Assembly: GCA_015499995.1 (NCBI GenBank)
Contig: JADNRV010000427.1
Coordinates: forward strand, 1-36,306
DNA from: Flammula alnicola
Lineage: Eukaryota; Basidiomycota; Agaricomycetes; Agaricales; Strophariaceae
Length of the DNA: 36,306 nucleotides
Reading direction: 5' to 3'
In this document: one piece after another, positions 1 through 10,040 of the stretch
How positions within the stretch are numbered: the stretch's first letter is position 1
How the letters are laid out: the number at the start of each line of letters is the position of its first letter
Translations under genes and position numbers: made by a program
The notes under the pieces: model-generated
The model's input: the letters and a program-made list of their open reading frames with translations, nothing else
What the model was told of the DNA's origin: nothing
Database searches by the model: none

Positions 1-1000
1 CTCTGAATCCCTTTGTATTTTCTTGTAGCTTGCACAATATCTTAACGCACCTGTCTATCCTTCAATCCTCTTCGCTACTACTCGGTGGTAGCAGTCATCT
101 GGGGTAAAAATACCGTGTTTCGGGCCCCGGCACTCTCGGCATCAGCGTCTCGGGGTTCGAGTCTCCAGAGACAAGAAAGCAAGCCAAGAGCAAGCTCAAG
201 TGCTGGGTCTTATCGTCCCCCGTATCGATGTACGATTGCTGATAGCTGTTGACTCGGAAGGAGGGCGAATTGTGAGAACGAACGCGCAGAGCTGCGAATG
301 GCGGGGGAGGAATATAACGGCGATACGCAGGTCCGTCGCGACCATAAAATACAACCATCCCGTTCCAACTTATCCGCCTTTAATTACACTTACCTCAAAA
401 CACGGCGTGCCAGAACCAGAGCCAGACAGAGCCAGACTGCGACTCATGTGCCTACCACCCACCGCAGGGAGTGAGCCGCGCCCAAAGAAACAGACACAGA
501 CACAGACGAGAATGCAGCGCAAGGAACCGCAGAGGGAGAGCGAACGTTGACGTGGTGGACTCATGAAACATTGCAGTCATGATATCCCTCAACCATCAAT
601 GGCACGTCGTTCGCCCAACGGTTGCCAGTAAGTATGTCAGAGTCAAGAACCCTGAATCCCCTTGTATTTTACTGCATTCTTTTTCGTGGTTGGGGGTCCC
701 TTGGAGGGGGAAGATGGTGGGACGGACACCGACTCGGAAGATGCACATTGCACATTGTCTTCTGGGTAAAAATGCCGAAATTGGGAATTGCCCATTTCGG
801 GCCTCGGCAAACCCGGCATTAAGTAAGTATCGCCTCGGGGATTAGCGGCCGGTCACGCGTGCGATTCCGTTTCTCTGACGCTGACAGAAAAGGTAACTGC
901 CTCTAATTGTCTTTAATTTCACACCCATGCTCATACGACATGCGATATCGATGTAAATTGCCCGCGAAGAGCTGGGAAACCGTCCCGAGTCATGAGTTAC
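1..1000. other. Non-coding stretch with a degenerate direct repeat
   Basis: I see no convincing gene here; the open frames overlap on both strands and resemble no family I know. Two segments (about 1-160 and 648-845) look like diverged copies of each other. Both start with a CTGAATCCC-CTTGTATTTT block, followed about 75-100 bases later by GGTAAAAAT-CCG, a TTTCGGGCC-C-GGC block and a CGCCTCGGGG-like end. They may be remnants of an old repeat or duplication. Confidence 0.4.
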
Positions 1001-1001
1001 C

Positions 1002-1010
1002 TAGAGAGCC
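1002..1010. repeat. Left 9-bp target-site duplication of the MULE MITE
   Basis: TAGAGAGCC directly precedes the left TIR and is repeated exactly after the right TIR at 1591-1599. The next outer bases do not match, so the duplication is exactly 9 bp. Confidence 0.9.
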
Positions 1011-1590
1011 GGATAATTCTATTTGGAAACCCGGGTTGTTGGCTTTTAGCGAGAAATCCCTCTAAATAAGGCAATAATTCCCGACGTCACGAGACTTTCC
1101 GCCGTAGCTCCCGTCCACCATCAGCGGCATTGTCGGCGGCACGCTCAGTAGTCGCGACTGTCCTTGCTGTCGAGGAAATTGAGCCAACAACAAGTTTGAA
1201 TCAACATAGACTACCTTTAAAATCAAAATAATATAGATTCACTTGAAAAATATTCAACCTTTTACCACGTTCTGCATCTTCTGAATGCTCTCCGACCCAG
1301 CCTGCTCGATGGTCATCAGAGGGAAGCATGTTGCAGTAGAATTCGAAATCCTTGTATTTGAGAATATTCCTTCTATTTTATTCTTCAAAAATACCTCAAA
1401 ATAAGAGCACAAAAGTCTTGTTTCACCGTCGCCAAGAGCGAGGACGGTCGCGAGTTGAGCGTGCCGCCCACTTGCCGTTGATGGGGACGGAGCCTCCGCA
1501 GGAGGTCTCGTGACGTCAGGGATTATTGCCTTATTTAGAGGGGTTGCTCGGCTAAAAGCCAACAACCCGGGTTTCCAAATAGAATTATCC
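1011..1590. mobile_element. Non-autonomous Mutator-like element (MULE-type MITE)
   Basis: The element is 580 bp with long terminal inverted repeats of roughly 170-180 bp at each end (about 1011-1185 and 1415-1590). The first 40 bases from each end are identical in inverted orientation, beginning GGATAATTCTATTTGGAAAC, and similarity then declines. It is flanked by a perfect 9-bp direct repeat, TAGAGAGCC, at 1002-1010 and 1591-1599. Long TIRs with a 9-bp target duplication are the hallmark of Mutator-like (MULE) transposition. No transposase is encoded, so it must have been moved by an enzyme made elsewhere. It lies about 650 bp upstream of the pheromone gene. Confidence 0.88.
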
Positions 1591-1599
1591 TAGAGAGCC
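1591..1599. repeat. Right 9-bp target-site duplication of the MULE MITE
   Basis: Exact copy of TAGAGAGCC, directly abutting the right TIR end at 1590. Confidence 0.9.
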
Positions 1600-2020
1600 T
1601 ATCCCGATAACCACAAATTCTCCCCGACAACACAATGGGAAATGCTTTTTTGTCCTTCCTAAGCGGGCGCGACGTGGACTTATTCTGGGAACGCGCAGCC
1701 GCTGTCTGCCCTGGCCTTTTTGTTTCGCAACCTTGGAAGTTGGAACCGTGGCAGGTTGTTCCGGGATCAAATGAAGCTCGCTGTCGGTGCGTTATTGTAT
1801 TGAGCGCAAGTTTAAACGTTTATCCTGATTTACCCCGGAGTCCAGCCTGACTGTCCAGGAACCGTCGTTTTCCTGGTTGGCGATAAGGTCCGAGGGAGGC
1901 AGGTATATGTGCTGTGAGTGTGCGCGCACAATAGCACTGGCGATGCCGTGCGTTCTTCCGCGAATCCTAAATTTTGCCACCATCACTCATCACTCGTCGA
2001 GTGTGCTTACAACACAACAA
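1600..2020. other. Upstream intergenic DNA, no gene seen
   Basis: Open frames here are short, overlap on both strands and show no family resemblance. The stretch lies between the MITE and the proximal promoter of the pheromone gene and probably contains part of its upstream regulatory DNA. Confidence 0.35.
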
Positions 2021-2028
2021 ACGTCGCA

Positions 2029-2130
2029 GAGACAATAAGCTCTGTCCGGTGCTTACCCACCGTAACGGATGAACGTTCTTCTTCGACCTTTTCACGCATT
2101 GTCTCGCGGGGGTTGGAAACTCATAAATAG
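2029..2130 (+). promoter_or_regulatory. Putative pheromone promoter: GAGACAAT dyad and TATA-like box
   Basis: An 8-mer GAGACAAT at 2029-2036 recurs as its exact reverse complement ATTGTCTC at 2098-2105. Each copy contains an ACAAT core of the kind bound by HMG-box proteins, which control pheromone genes in several basidiomycetes. A TATA-like CATAAATA follows at 2122-2129, about 115 bp upstream of the pheromone ATG. The motif positions are seen directly; the regulatory role is inference. Confidence 0.4.
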
Positions 2131-2243
2131 GCGGGCTCCGATGGACAACAGGTTTCTTCAGCAAGCACTTGCCCTCCGCATTCGAACTTCTTCGCCGTTT
2201 CGCATTCTTCCCAAGCTAAACACTTTTTGCGAGTATTAACGCC

Positions 2244-2405
2244 ATGGACGCTTTCTTCACTCTGTTCACCACCACCGCCTCTGCGTCGGCGACCGATAAA
2301 TCTTTGAACACGCACGCATCTGCGACCACCGCAGAGGCTACCTTCGACATCGTCGACCACGAGAAGAGCGGCAGCGGCGGAAACGCCTACTGCGTTATTG
2401 CCTGA
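2244..2405 (+). CDS. Mating pheromone precursor (CaaX lipopeptide)
   Basis: This single-exon 53-residue ORF has the full architecture of an agaricomycete mating-type (B locus) pheromone precursor. It starts MDAFFTLFTT, a typical MD-F leader, and continues with an Ala/Ser/Thr-rich spacer. It ends in YCVIA, whose last four residues CVIA are a CaaX box for farnesylation of Cys50, removal of VIA and carboxymethylation. Acidic and charged residues DHEK at 38-41 lie where basidiomycete precursors carry the two-charged-residue processing site, so the mature peptide is probably about ten residues ending GSGGNAYC. The secreted peptide would activate an STE3-type receptor on compatible mates. The ATG context GCCATGG is good and a TATA-like box lies about 115 bp upstream. 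No receptor gene is seen in this window, so whether it belongs to the mating-type locus itself or is a solitary pheromone gene cannot be told. Confidence 0.9.
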   Translation: MDAFFTLFTTTASASATDKSLNTHASATTAEATFDIVDHEKSGSGGNAYCVIA

Positions 2406-4140
2406 GGGCGAGGCTTTGTGAGATCGTTGTATCTTGTGAGTTTTTCCCTCTGTTCTTTGCGAGCGGCGCAGATAACTGACGATGACTTGATAGTATTCAT
2501 CACCATCCATTCACTACGATAACATGTTCATCCCACATTCCCTCCACTACCACGCTCATCCACGTCCTCTACGACTCACGACTCACCATCGACATCACAG
2601 CATCGGCACTATTCACTACGCATCCAAACCATCCACATCCATACCACCCACCCCATTCACGGGTAACATTGTCAACATGACTCTCATCATCATCGCATAA
2701 TATGCGAAGCAGGCACTAATATGCATTATCATACCAGAGCCATAATCGCATCTCATATATGCAAGTACATATATATAACCTTCGTTCGCACTGCTCTGTA
2801 CTATTATTGCAGGGTCCTTTTGTGTTTCGTTAACGTTTCGGCTTGATTTAACTCATAGGAGTTGTTGTGTTTTTATTACAATTGGATTTTTTGATATTGG
2901 ATATATACCTCGTCGTCTTCGCAAAGAAAGTTGCGCATAGGATGCGCTGGTGCGTCCGGCGCGTCAACGCTGAGCGCTGAGCGCTGAAGCTCTGAAAGTT
3001 TGTACATTATCTTATCTTATCACTTCGCTTTTACCTTCCGATCCAAATAAAACCATCTCGCCAAAAAAGTTGAAATGGGAGTTTAAGTTGAGTGGGAGTT
3101 ACAGTTCCTTATGGCCTTTCCTACGTTTCCTTGCCATGAGACCCCCATGCTAGTAACAAGTTCCAGCCATTCACCAGCTCTTCGACGCGTGTACGGCTTT
3201 CTCAGGACACATGCTCGAAGAACGCTTCCGGACTGAACGAAACCCGTTTGTGCATGATCCCAGGCGCGGGTTACGGAATGTTACGGAGAGACCCATATAG
3301 GCTTCACTTTATGGGAAGTCCAGAAATGAAGCTCAAACGAGGGATCGCCCTTTTCTTGACGGTGGCGTCTAACAGCAGCCGCCGATAACGCCCCTTGGGA
3401 TTCATCGCGTTCATGTGTTCATGACCAACCCTTGTTCACGACCAACCCTTATCACGCACTTCTTGAGCAACGCCTCTTCGGCAGCTTCAGCTTCTTGCAT
3501 CTAATAACGGCACAATAACGTCTGCAAGGGACCCATCACTATCTCTGACGAATTCCCCGCGGCATGTGCCATCAAGAACTGGTCCGACTACCAACTTTGC
3601 TACCTTCGGTCACACTTGCGCCTATCTTCCATGATTCTACTGAAGCTTTTTATTTTTCTGCTCTTCATTGGCTAGCTAGCACCGCGGCGATCAAGCGGAT
3701 TGGCCCTCTCGTGGCGTACACCGCCAGAGCAATAGTGTCTAACCCGCCCACCAAACCCCACGAAACGACATTTGATCGCGCTGAACACGGCAAACGATCA
3801 CATCCTCTGTCTGTTACGACCCTAGAGTAACTGAGAGGCTTCTAGGCGATGTCGAATAGATTAAGCACAATTACTATCTCCTGTCAAGCTCGGTCAACCT
3901 TGGAGACTGCATTCGCCCTGTCTGTTATACATGCACATCGAGTCACATCGACTCTTTGGATGGTATAGGATCTAGATCTAGGTCTTACCTGGGAATCGTA
4001 ATTCCCCCCCGAACTTCGTGGTCATGAAGTTTTCAATTTCTCACCCCTATCGGTCTAATTCTCTCATTGTCAGATGCATGTGGGATGCCTGGGGTTATCT
4101 CAATTGTGATAATGTCACCTATACATCATCGTAGAGCACG
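2406..4140. other. Intergenic DNA between pheromone and P450 genes
   Basis: The first few hundred bases probably hold the pheromone 3' UTR. The remainder is partly A/T-rich, with TATATA runs near 2755-2780. I found no second CaaX-ending small ORF on the plus strand here and no receptor-like membrane protein. An 88-codon frame at 3564-3830 resembles nothing I recognise. Confidence 0.4.
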
Positions 4141-4142
4141 GC

Positions 4143-4148
4143 TATAAA
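4143..4148 (+). promoter_or_regulatory. TATA box of the first P450 gene
   Basis: TATAAA lies 60 bp upstream of the P450 start codon, at a usual fungal spacing. Confidence 0.55.
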
Positions 4149-4207
4149 GAAGGAGTGATCTAAATCAGAAACTCGTCCATTCCTTCTGCTATTCAACCGC
4201 GATCGCG

Positions 4208-6361
4208 ATGAATGTACTAGTCTCTCTCGCTATTGTGTTCTTGATAGCTACGATATTGAACAAACTCGTGAAATATTTAACGACAGGCGGAAGACGAGCA
4301 CCCTATCCTCCTGGACCAAAACCGAGATTTTTGGTCGGAAATGCGTTCGATTTGCCCTCCCGTTATTCTCCTCAAGTATACATGGAATGGGGGAAGAAGT
4401 ACAATAGTACGTGCGACATTCATTTGATTTATATTACAGGCCTGATTACTATCGATACAGGCAATATTCTCTACGCGAGCGCCTTCGGAAATCACATAGT
4501 TGTCCTTAATAAGCGCGAAGACGCAGACGAACTATTCGAAATACGATCTAAAATGTATTCCGACAGGCCTGTGATACCCATGGTTAAAATGTACGTCTTT
4601 ACTGGAAGTTGGAAATCAACAGTAACATGACATTCTGCATAGGATGGGGTGGGAACGGAACATCGCCCTCATTCCATACGGCGATGACTGGCGGATCCAC
4701 CGAAAGATTTGCCAACAAAACTTTCGTCAAGAAGCTGCGCCCAAGTACCACCCAATTCAACTGGACAAAGTAAAGCAATTTTTGCGAGGCCTGCTGGAGA
4801 GCCCGGAAAGGTTCGAGGATCACAGCAAATTGTACGTTTTCTAATATATTCAAGGATAATCGATAAATGTCGACAAGGTAATATAGGTTCTCCGTATCGA
4901 TTCCCATGTCCACGATGTACGGCTACAATGTCGAATCATTGGACGATCGTTGCATCGAAGCAGCGGACGAGAGCGTCGTCCTTGGCACGAGCCTAATTCT
5001 GCCGGGAGCAAGCCTCGTCAATGTTTTCCCATTCCTCCGACACATACCAGCATGGTTCCCAGGAGCCACCTCTCATAAAGCTGCGGCTAAAGTTAAGGAA
5101 CTGACAGAGGAGGTGGTTAGATCACCTATGGACATCCTCAAGAAACGCATGGTCAGTGGTAGAATCTACGGCTAGGGGTATTTCAAGTCTGGCGGCTGAG
5201 TTTTCGCCTATTTTCTTAGGTGAATCCGGACGGGGAAGTTCCCGCGTCGCTTGTTTCAAATTTTCTGGAAAAGAAGGCGACTTTTGGTGCTTCCGAGAAA
5301 GAAGAGCTTGTCATCAGCAACGTAGCTTACACGGTTTACGGTGGTATGTATACCGTTTCTAGTTCGCCGTTCTTGCCTTAACGTCAAAGTTTGGGACCAG
5401 CTGCTTCGGATACGGTGAGCTCCTGACATATGTAACACGGTCAGTGATTATGACATTATATCTGAATAGACGATATCTGCAACGGGAACATTTTTCTATG
5501 CGATGGCCATACACCCAGAGGTACAAAGGAAGGCTCAAGAGGAGATTGACCGCGTTGTTGGCTTCGCGCGTCTTCCGGATTTCAGGGATCGACCATCGCT
5601 TCCGTACATCGAAGCAATATATCGAGAAGTATTGCGATGGAGACCTCCCGTTCCGCTCGCAGTACCTCATAAGCTTACCGAAGATGACTATTACAAGGGA
5701 TACTTCATCCCGAAAGGTGAATCCACTTCATAAATAGTCACGTTGCAAGACTACCCCACCTTACAGGAGCGACTGTCCTCGGGAACATATGGTCCGTATG
5801 ATTTCTCGACCTGAAATCCTTGCATATTGTCCTCATCTCCCACTTATTAGGGCCATGACCCACGACGAAGACGTATACCCGGACCCCTACAGCTTTACGC
5901 CTGAGAGGTTCTTGGACGCCACCGGCAATCTGAATGGCGACAACCGTATCCTCGCGTACGGGTTTGGACGAAGGTGAATATGCTGAACCTTGCGAGAAGA
6001 CCTAACTTACTTGCCTTAACAGAACATGTATTGGGAAATATGTCGCCAGCTCGACAGTGAGTATCGTCCCGTGATATGGATAGGATTCGTGGCTAACTCC
6101 AGTTTCGCTCAGATGTGGTTGTTAATTGCCTCGTCACTGGCTACGTTTAACATACGGAAGGCGAAAGACGAGTTTGGAAAAGAAATTGAAATCGAGGACG
6201 ACTATGTTGACTATGGCATCGTCCAGTGCGTTCAAACTTTTGTACATAAAAATGTAGTGCGATTTACACGTCCCTCCAGACATAAGAATCACTTCCAGTG
6301 TTCCATCACCTCAAGATCCCAGACAACTAGGCAGCTAGTAGCGGAAGGGACTGAAATTTAG
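4208..6361 (+). CDS. Cytochrome P450 monooxygenase, intact, 12 exons
   Basis: My exon model is 4208-4406, 4461-4590, 4643-4831, 4887-5151, 5220-5343, 5401-5414, 5470-5716, 5767-5791, 5851-5973, 6023-6056, 6113-6225 and 6280-6361. All junctions are GT-AG, introns are 49-68 bases, and the frame stays open for 514 residues, a normal P450 length. Features in order are an N-terminal membrane anchor (about 2-24), a proline hinge PYPPGPKP (32-39), the I-helix oxygen-binding AASDT (303-307), the ExxR motif EVLR (360-363), a PERF motif, and the heme loop YGFGRRTCIG with Cys441 as thiolate ligand. The usual first Phe of the heme signature is Tyr here. The protein resembles agaricomycete microsomal P450s often annotated as O-methylsterigmatocystin-oxidoreductase-like; substrate and family number cannot be assigned. 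It would act at the ER with an NADPH-P450 reductase. Exons of 14, 25 and 34 bases are notable. Confidence 0.9.
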
Positions 6362-7180
6362 GATAAATATTCAAAGTTTCAACTTTTCGGGAGCATTATT
6401 GCTGAGAACCATAAATTATTCATATGGGATACTAGTACTAGAACGACCTAGCTCCAGACCTAACCCTATGCAAGATCAGTACTCAGTACAGTCGATAATA
6501 CTCGATATCCGATTTTCCCTCAAACTTGACCATTATCTTATCTTGACCTTATCTTCAGAGTTTATCTAATACTAATAGACAAACAAAGCCATCTGCGATA
6601 GCGACAAACAAGCAACAACTTACTGTTCACGAACGAAGAGTCAACTCAGTCTCCTCTCCCCCTGAGCGCTGAGCTCCCAACCTTTACTGCTCAACGATAT
6701 GTCAACTAAACTGTGGTTTAAGATGCAACCTCCCCATGGCAAACCTCGTCAAAGAGTATAGAAATCAATAATGCTATGGTCCAGCAATGAAAACCAAGTT
6801 TAGCCAACCGATGAATACCGGCGTCGCATTAATCGCACTGTATATGCGACGTCAAATATAAAGTCGTACTGGCTCACGATTCGAGAGTTCAACGCATTCA
6901 CTGGGACAATATGTACATAGACGGTATCGATGGTGCCGAACAGTGTTTCGCGTCAGAGTGGGAGAATTCTACACAGCGAGTATCTTCCCTTTCACAGTTC
7001 GGGCAGTTGACTCGTCGATTTTGTAGGTCTATCTCGGGTCCCATTTTCCTTGACGAGTTTCCCTGTCGGCAGACCCTGTATTACGGTATGAAAGCCCTTC
7101 CCTTCAACCTGTCTTACTTACCAGTCTCACAAAGAGACATGCGTGGGATGCATTTATTTCGATGTGTCGTATGCTCGTCA
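6362..7180. other. Intergenic DNA between the two P450 copies
   Basis: No gene is supported. A 94-codon frame at 6911-7195 follows a TATA-like ATATAAAG at about 6856 but resembles no family and has no homologous counterpart upstream of the first P450. It may be a chance ORF. Confidence 0.35.
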
Positions 7181-7183
7181 GCG

Positions 7184-7190
7184 TATAAAG
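7184..7190 (+). promoter_or_regulatory. TATA box of the second P450 copy
   Basis: TATAAAG lies about 70 bp upstream of the ATG at 7259, a spacing like that of the intact copy. Confidence 0.45.
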
Positions 7191-7258
7191 TGTGAGACCT
7201 TGAGGATGAAGCCCGCGAAGCAACGTTACTGGTATTCTCTGCTGCCCATTGGATTGAG

Positions 7259-8818
7259 ATGGCTATCTATATCCTGGCTTCTCTCGCCATCGTTTTCTTG
7301 ATATCTTGCGGTTTGAAGAAATCATCCCCCGGACCAAAGCCCAGATTTTTAATTGGGAATATGTTCGATTTGCCAACCATTGACGCGGCTGAAACATACG
7401 TTGAATGGGGAGAGAAATACAACAGTACGTGCGGCATTCGTTCCTTGATGTCTTCCTTCCCTGACCTCTGCAGGCGATATTCTGCACGCGAGTGTGCTGG
7501 GAAATCATATTCTCGTTGTCAACACGCTCGAAGAAGCGGCTGAGATCTTTGAAAGACGATCTACAAAGCACTCGGATAGGCCTGTTGTACCCACTATGCA
7601 AATGTAAGTCCTTCATTGGATACCAAATTGGCACCAACTTGACGATTCTGCATAGGATAGGGTGGTAATGGAATGTCGCCCTCATTCGATATGGCGAGGA
7701 TTGGCGCATGCACAGGAAGATCTGTCAGCAGAACTTTCGTCAAGAGGCTGCGCCAAAGTATAACCAAGTTCAACTAAAGAAGATGAATTCGTTCCTAAAG
7801 GGCCTTATCGAAAGCCCGGAGAAGTTCGAAGATCACATCAAAATGTACGGCGCCCAATCTTCGGGATTGCAGATGATTATTGACGCTTAAAACCTCTCCT
7901 CTAGGTTCTCCGTATCAATTCCCCTGTCCATGATGTATGGGTACGAAGCCCAATCGGTGGACGACCCATGCGTCGAGGCGGCGGACGAGAGCGTTAACCT
8001 TACCGCACAGTTACTTGTGCCTGGAGGAAGCTTCGTCAATATTTTCCCTTTCCTGCGACACGTACCTCAATGGTTTCCAGGAGCTGCCTCGCAGAAGACT
8101 GCGGCTAGAGTAAGAATGCTAACTCAGCGTATGATGAGCATACCTCTGAACCGCCTCAAGAAACGCATGGTGAGTGATAGATGCGAAACATCGTTTGGAA
8201 TCTGATCTGCAGGATAACGTTGTCTATAACCTCCTAGGTAGATGGAACAGCTCCCCAGTCTCTTGTCTCAGACTTTCTTGAACGGAAGGCGACGGTCGGC
8301 GCCTCCGAAAAAGAAGGATTCGCGATTAACAATATAGCTTGGACGGTTTATGGTGGTACGTACATCATCTTCAGGACCGTCATTGACATTCCTTTATTCC
8401 CACTACCTCGTATTTTTGCTAGCCGCTTCCGATACTGTAAGGACACAATTAATTTAATGTGATACAAATTATTATACTTACCCGTTCCTCAGGTGATATC
8501 TGCCTCCGGTACGTTTTTCTATGCCATGGCCATACATCCAGAGGTGCAAAAGAAGGCTCAGGAGGAGATTGAACGCGTTGTAGGCACAAGGCGTCCTCCA
8601 GATTTTGGAGATCGATGCTCGCTTCCATAATTGAAGCAATATATCGAGAAGTACTGTGGTGGAAACCTCCAATCCCGCTTGGAGTACCTCATAGTCTTTC
8701 CGAAGACGACTACTACAAAGGCTACTTCATCCCAAAAGGTAAACAAGATTTCACATACATATGTCTTTCTAGATGCTATGCTAAACATTCCAGGAACAAC
8801 TGTTTTCGGGAACATATG
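7259..8818 (+). pseudogene. Cytochrome P450 pseudogene, 3'-truncated tandem copy
   Basis: This is a paralog of the upstream P450 with the same intron positions. Exons are about 7259-7424, 7474-7603, 7656-7844, 7905-8169, 8238-8355, 8423-8436, 8493-8738 and 8794-8818. Anchor, hinge, AASDT and the 14-base exon are conserved. It is broken in several ways. A TAA at 7666-7668 replaces the Glu codon of the intact copy's GWERN motif. A one-base deletion near 8629 turns the Tyr-Ile codons after LP into a stop. The ExxR motif reads EVLW, losing its arginine. After the 25-base exon ending at 8818 nothing corresponds to the heme-binding exons; a GTGAGTG-type tandem array starts about 40 bases later. It cannot make a functional P450. 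Divergence from the intact copy suggests an old tandem duplication followed by decay. Confidence 0.9.
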
Positions 8819-8856
8819 GTCAGTATATTTTCGCGGGCACGGGTTTTTGGCAGTGC

Positions 8857-9030
8857 AGCGTGAGTGCGTGAGTGTAAGTGAGTGTGAGTGAGTAAAAGTG
8901 AGTGAGTGGTGCATGCAAGTGAGTGAGTGGTGAGTGGAGGTGAGTGAGTGGTACGTGCAAGTGAGTGAGTGGTGAGTGGCACCGTGAGTGCGCGTGAGTG
9001 ATGCTGTGAGTGAGTGGTGAGTGAAGGTGT
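8857..9030. repeat. GTGAGTG-type tandem array, first block
   Basis: This low-complexity array is built from GTGAGTGAGTGGTGAGTG-like units with GTGC and AAGTG variants. It begins about 40 bp after the last recognisable exon of the P450 pseudogene and probably marks or caused its truncation. Confidence 0.85.
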
Positions 9031-9700
9031 TTCTGAGTTCTGATACTCAGTGCCCTGGTTGGGCGTGGGCGCAGCCTGCTAACGACGATTGTCTTGACAA
9101 TGAAATGACTTGTACATGACAATAGGACACTGAGATGACAGAAGAGTATTCATGTAGATTTTATATAGATTCTCGAACAGCAATCATTATACAGGAATAT
9201 ACTTAATCAAAAATTTGTATGGTACAGCTGCCAGCAGCATGCGCCCCAATTGTGAATGCTCTAGCTGCCGCTCTACTCCCTTTGCCTTACAATTGGGCAA
9301 GGTTTTGGAGGTGTCTTCCTCTTATGTGCTGGCGGAGATGGATTCCGGATATAATTTGGTCCATACTGAAAGTTCGATAGACTTGGTTAGAGACTCAATG
9401 TATCAAGATTTTGGCCGCCACACTCACCTCCAACTCGATGTCAACAAAGTTTCTTGAGGTTAAGAGGTGTTGACGCTATCAAGGTAGAGGTGAAAGAGTT
9501 GCAGACTCAGAAGGTGCGCACAGAAAATTGAAATATGGACATGGATACACACTCACCCTCGATTATGATCACTTTCCAAATGGAATCAAAAGTGTGCATT
9601 GAATCATGAAGGTTCTGGGAGATTCTTACACCTTGAACATACTAGTATATCCCAGAAAATATCACATAAATGTAGGATACCGCAAGTGTGGCCAAAAATG
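9031..9700. other. Spacer between the two GTGAGTG arrays
   Basis: No gene is supported. The 80-codon frame at 9215-9457 contains a CECSSC cluster but matches no family I recognise, and no P450 heme-region sequence is found here. Confidence 0.35.
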
Positions 9701-10040
9701 CAAGTGAGTGGAGTCTCCGCAGGACGAGGGAAGTGCGTGCAAGTAAGTGTCGATCAAATATGCATGAGTGTAAAGTCCACTGATGTCCGAACAAGTGCGT
9801 GTTATGTGAGTGCAAGTGAGTGTGGCCAAAGTGCAAGTGCGTGCAAGTGCGTTCAAGTGAGTGCATGTTAGCGCGAGTGCGTGCAAGTGAGTGGGAGTGA
9901 GTGTGAGTGCGTGCAAGTGAGTGTGTGAATGCGTGCAAGTATGGGCAAGTGCGTGTGAGTGAGTGAAGGTCAGTGAGGGTGCGTGAGGGTGAGTGGCTCA
10001 GATGAGTGCAGAGTGAGTGCAGATGTAAGTGTCGCATACT
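9701..10040. repeat. GTGCAAGTGAGTG-type tandem array, second block
   Basis: Irregular tandem units built from GTGCAAGTG, GTGAGTG and GTGCGTG span about 340 bp. They are related in composition to the array at 8857-9030 but richer in AAGTGCGTGC. The two blocks may derive from one array split by later insertion or deletion. Confidence 0.8.

Noticed and set aside
95..190. tRNA-like T-arm (GGGGTTCGAGTCTCC)
   Set aside because: No matching acceptor, D or anticodon stems can be drawn within 90 bases, and the T-stem itself pairs poorly.
2121..2510. 129-codon minus-strand frame over the pheromone gene
   Set aside because: It is a shadow: Ser/Arg-rich, no family resemblance, and the opposite strand explains the sequence better.
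3564..3830. 88-codon plus-strand frame
   Set aside because: No promoter, intron or motif evidence and no resemblance to any family; probably chance.
6911..7195. 94-codon frame between the P450 copies
   Set aside because: A TATA-like sequence precedes it, but the protein has no recognisable features and the region is otherwise non-coding.
9215..9457. 80-codon frame with CECSSC as a possible P450 3' remnant
   Set aside because: It contains no heme-loop or PERF-like motif and does not align with the intact P450 C-terminus.
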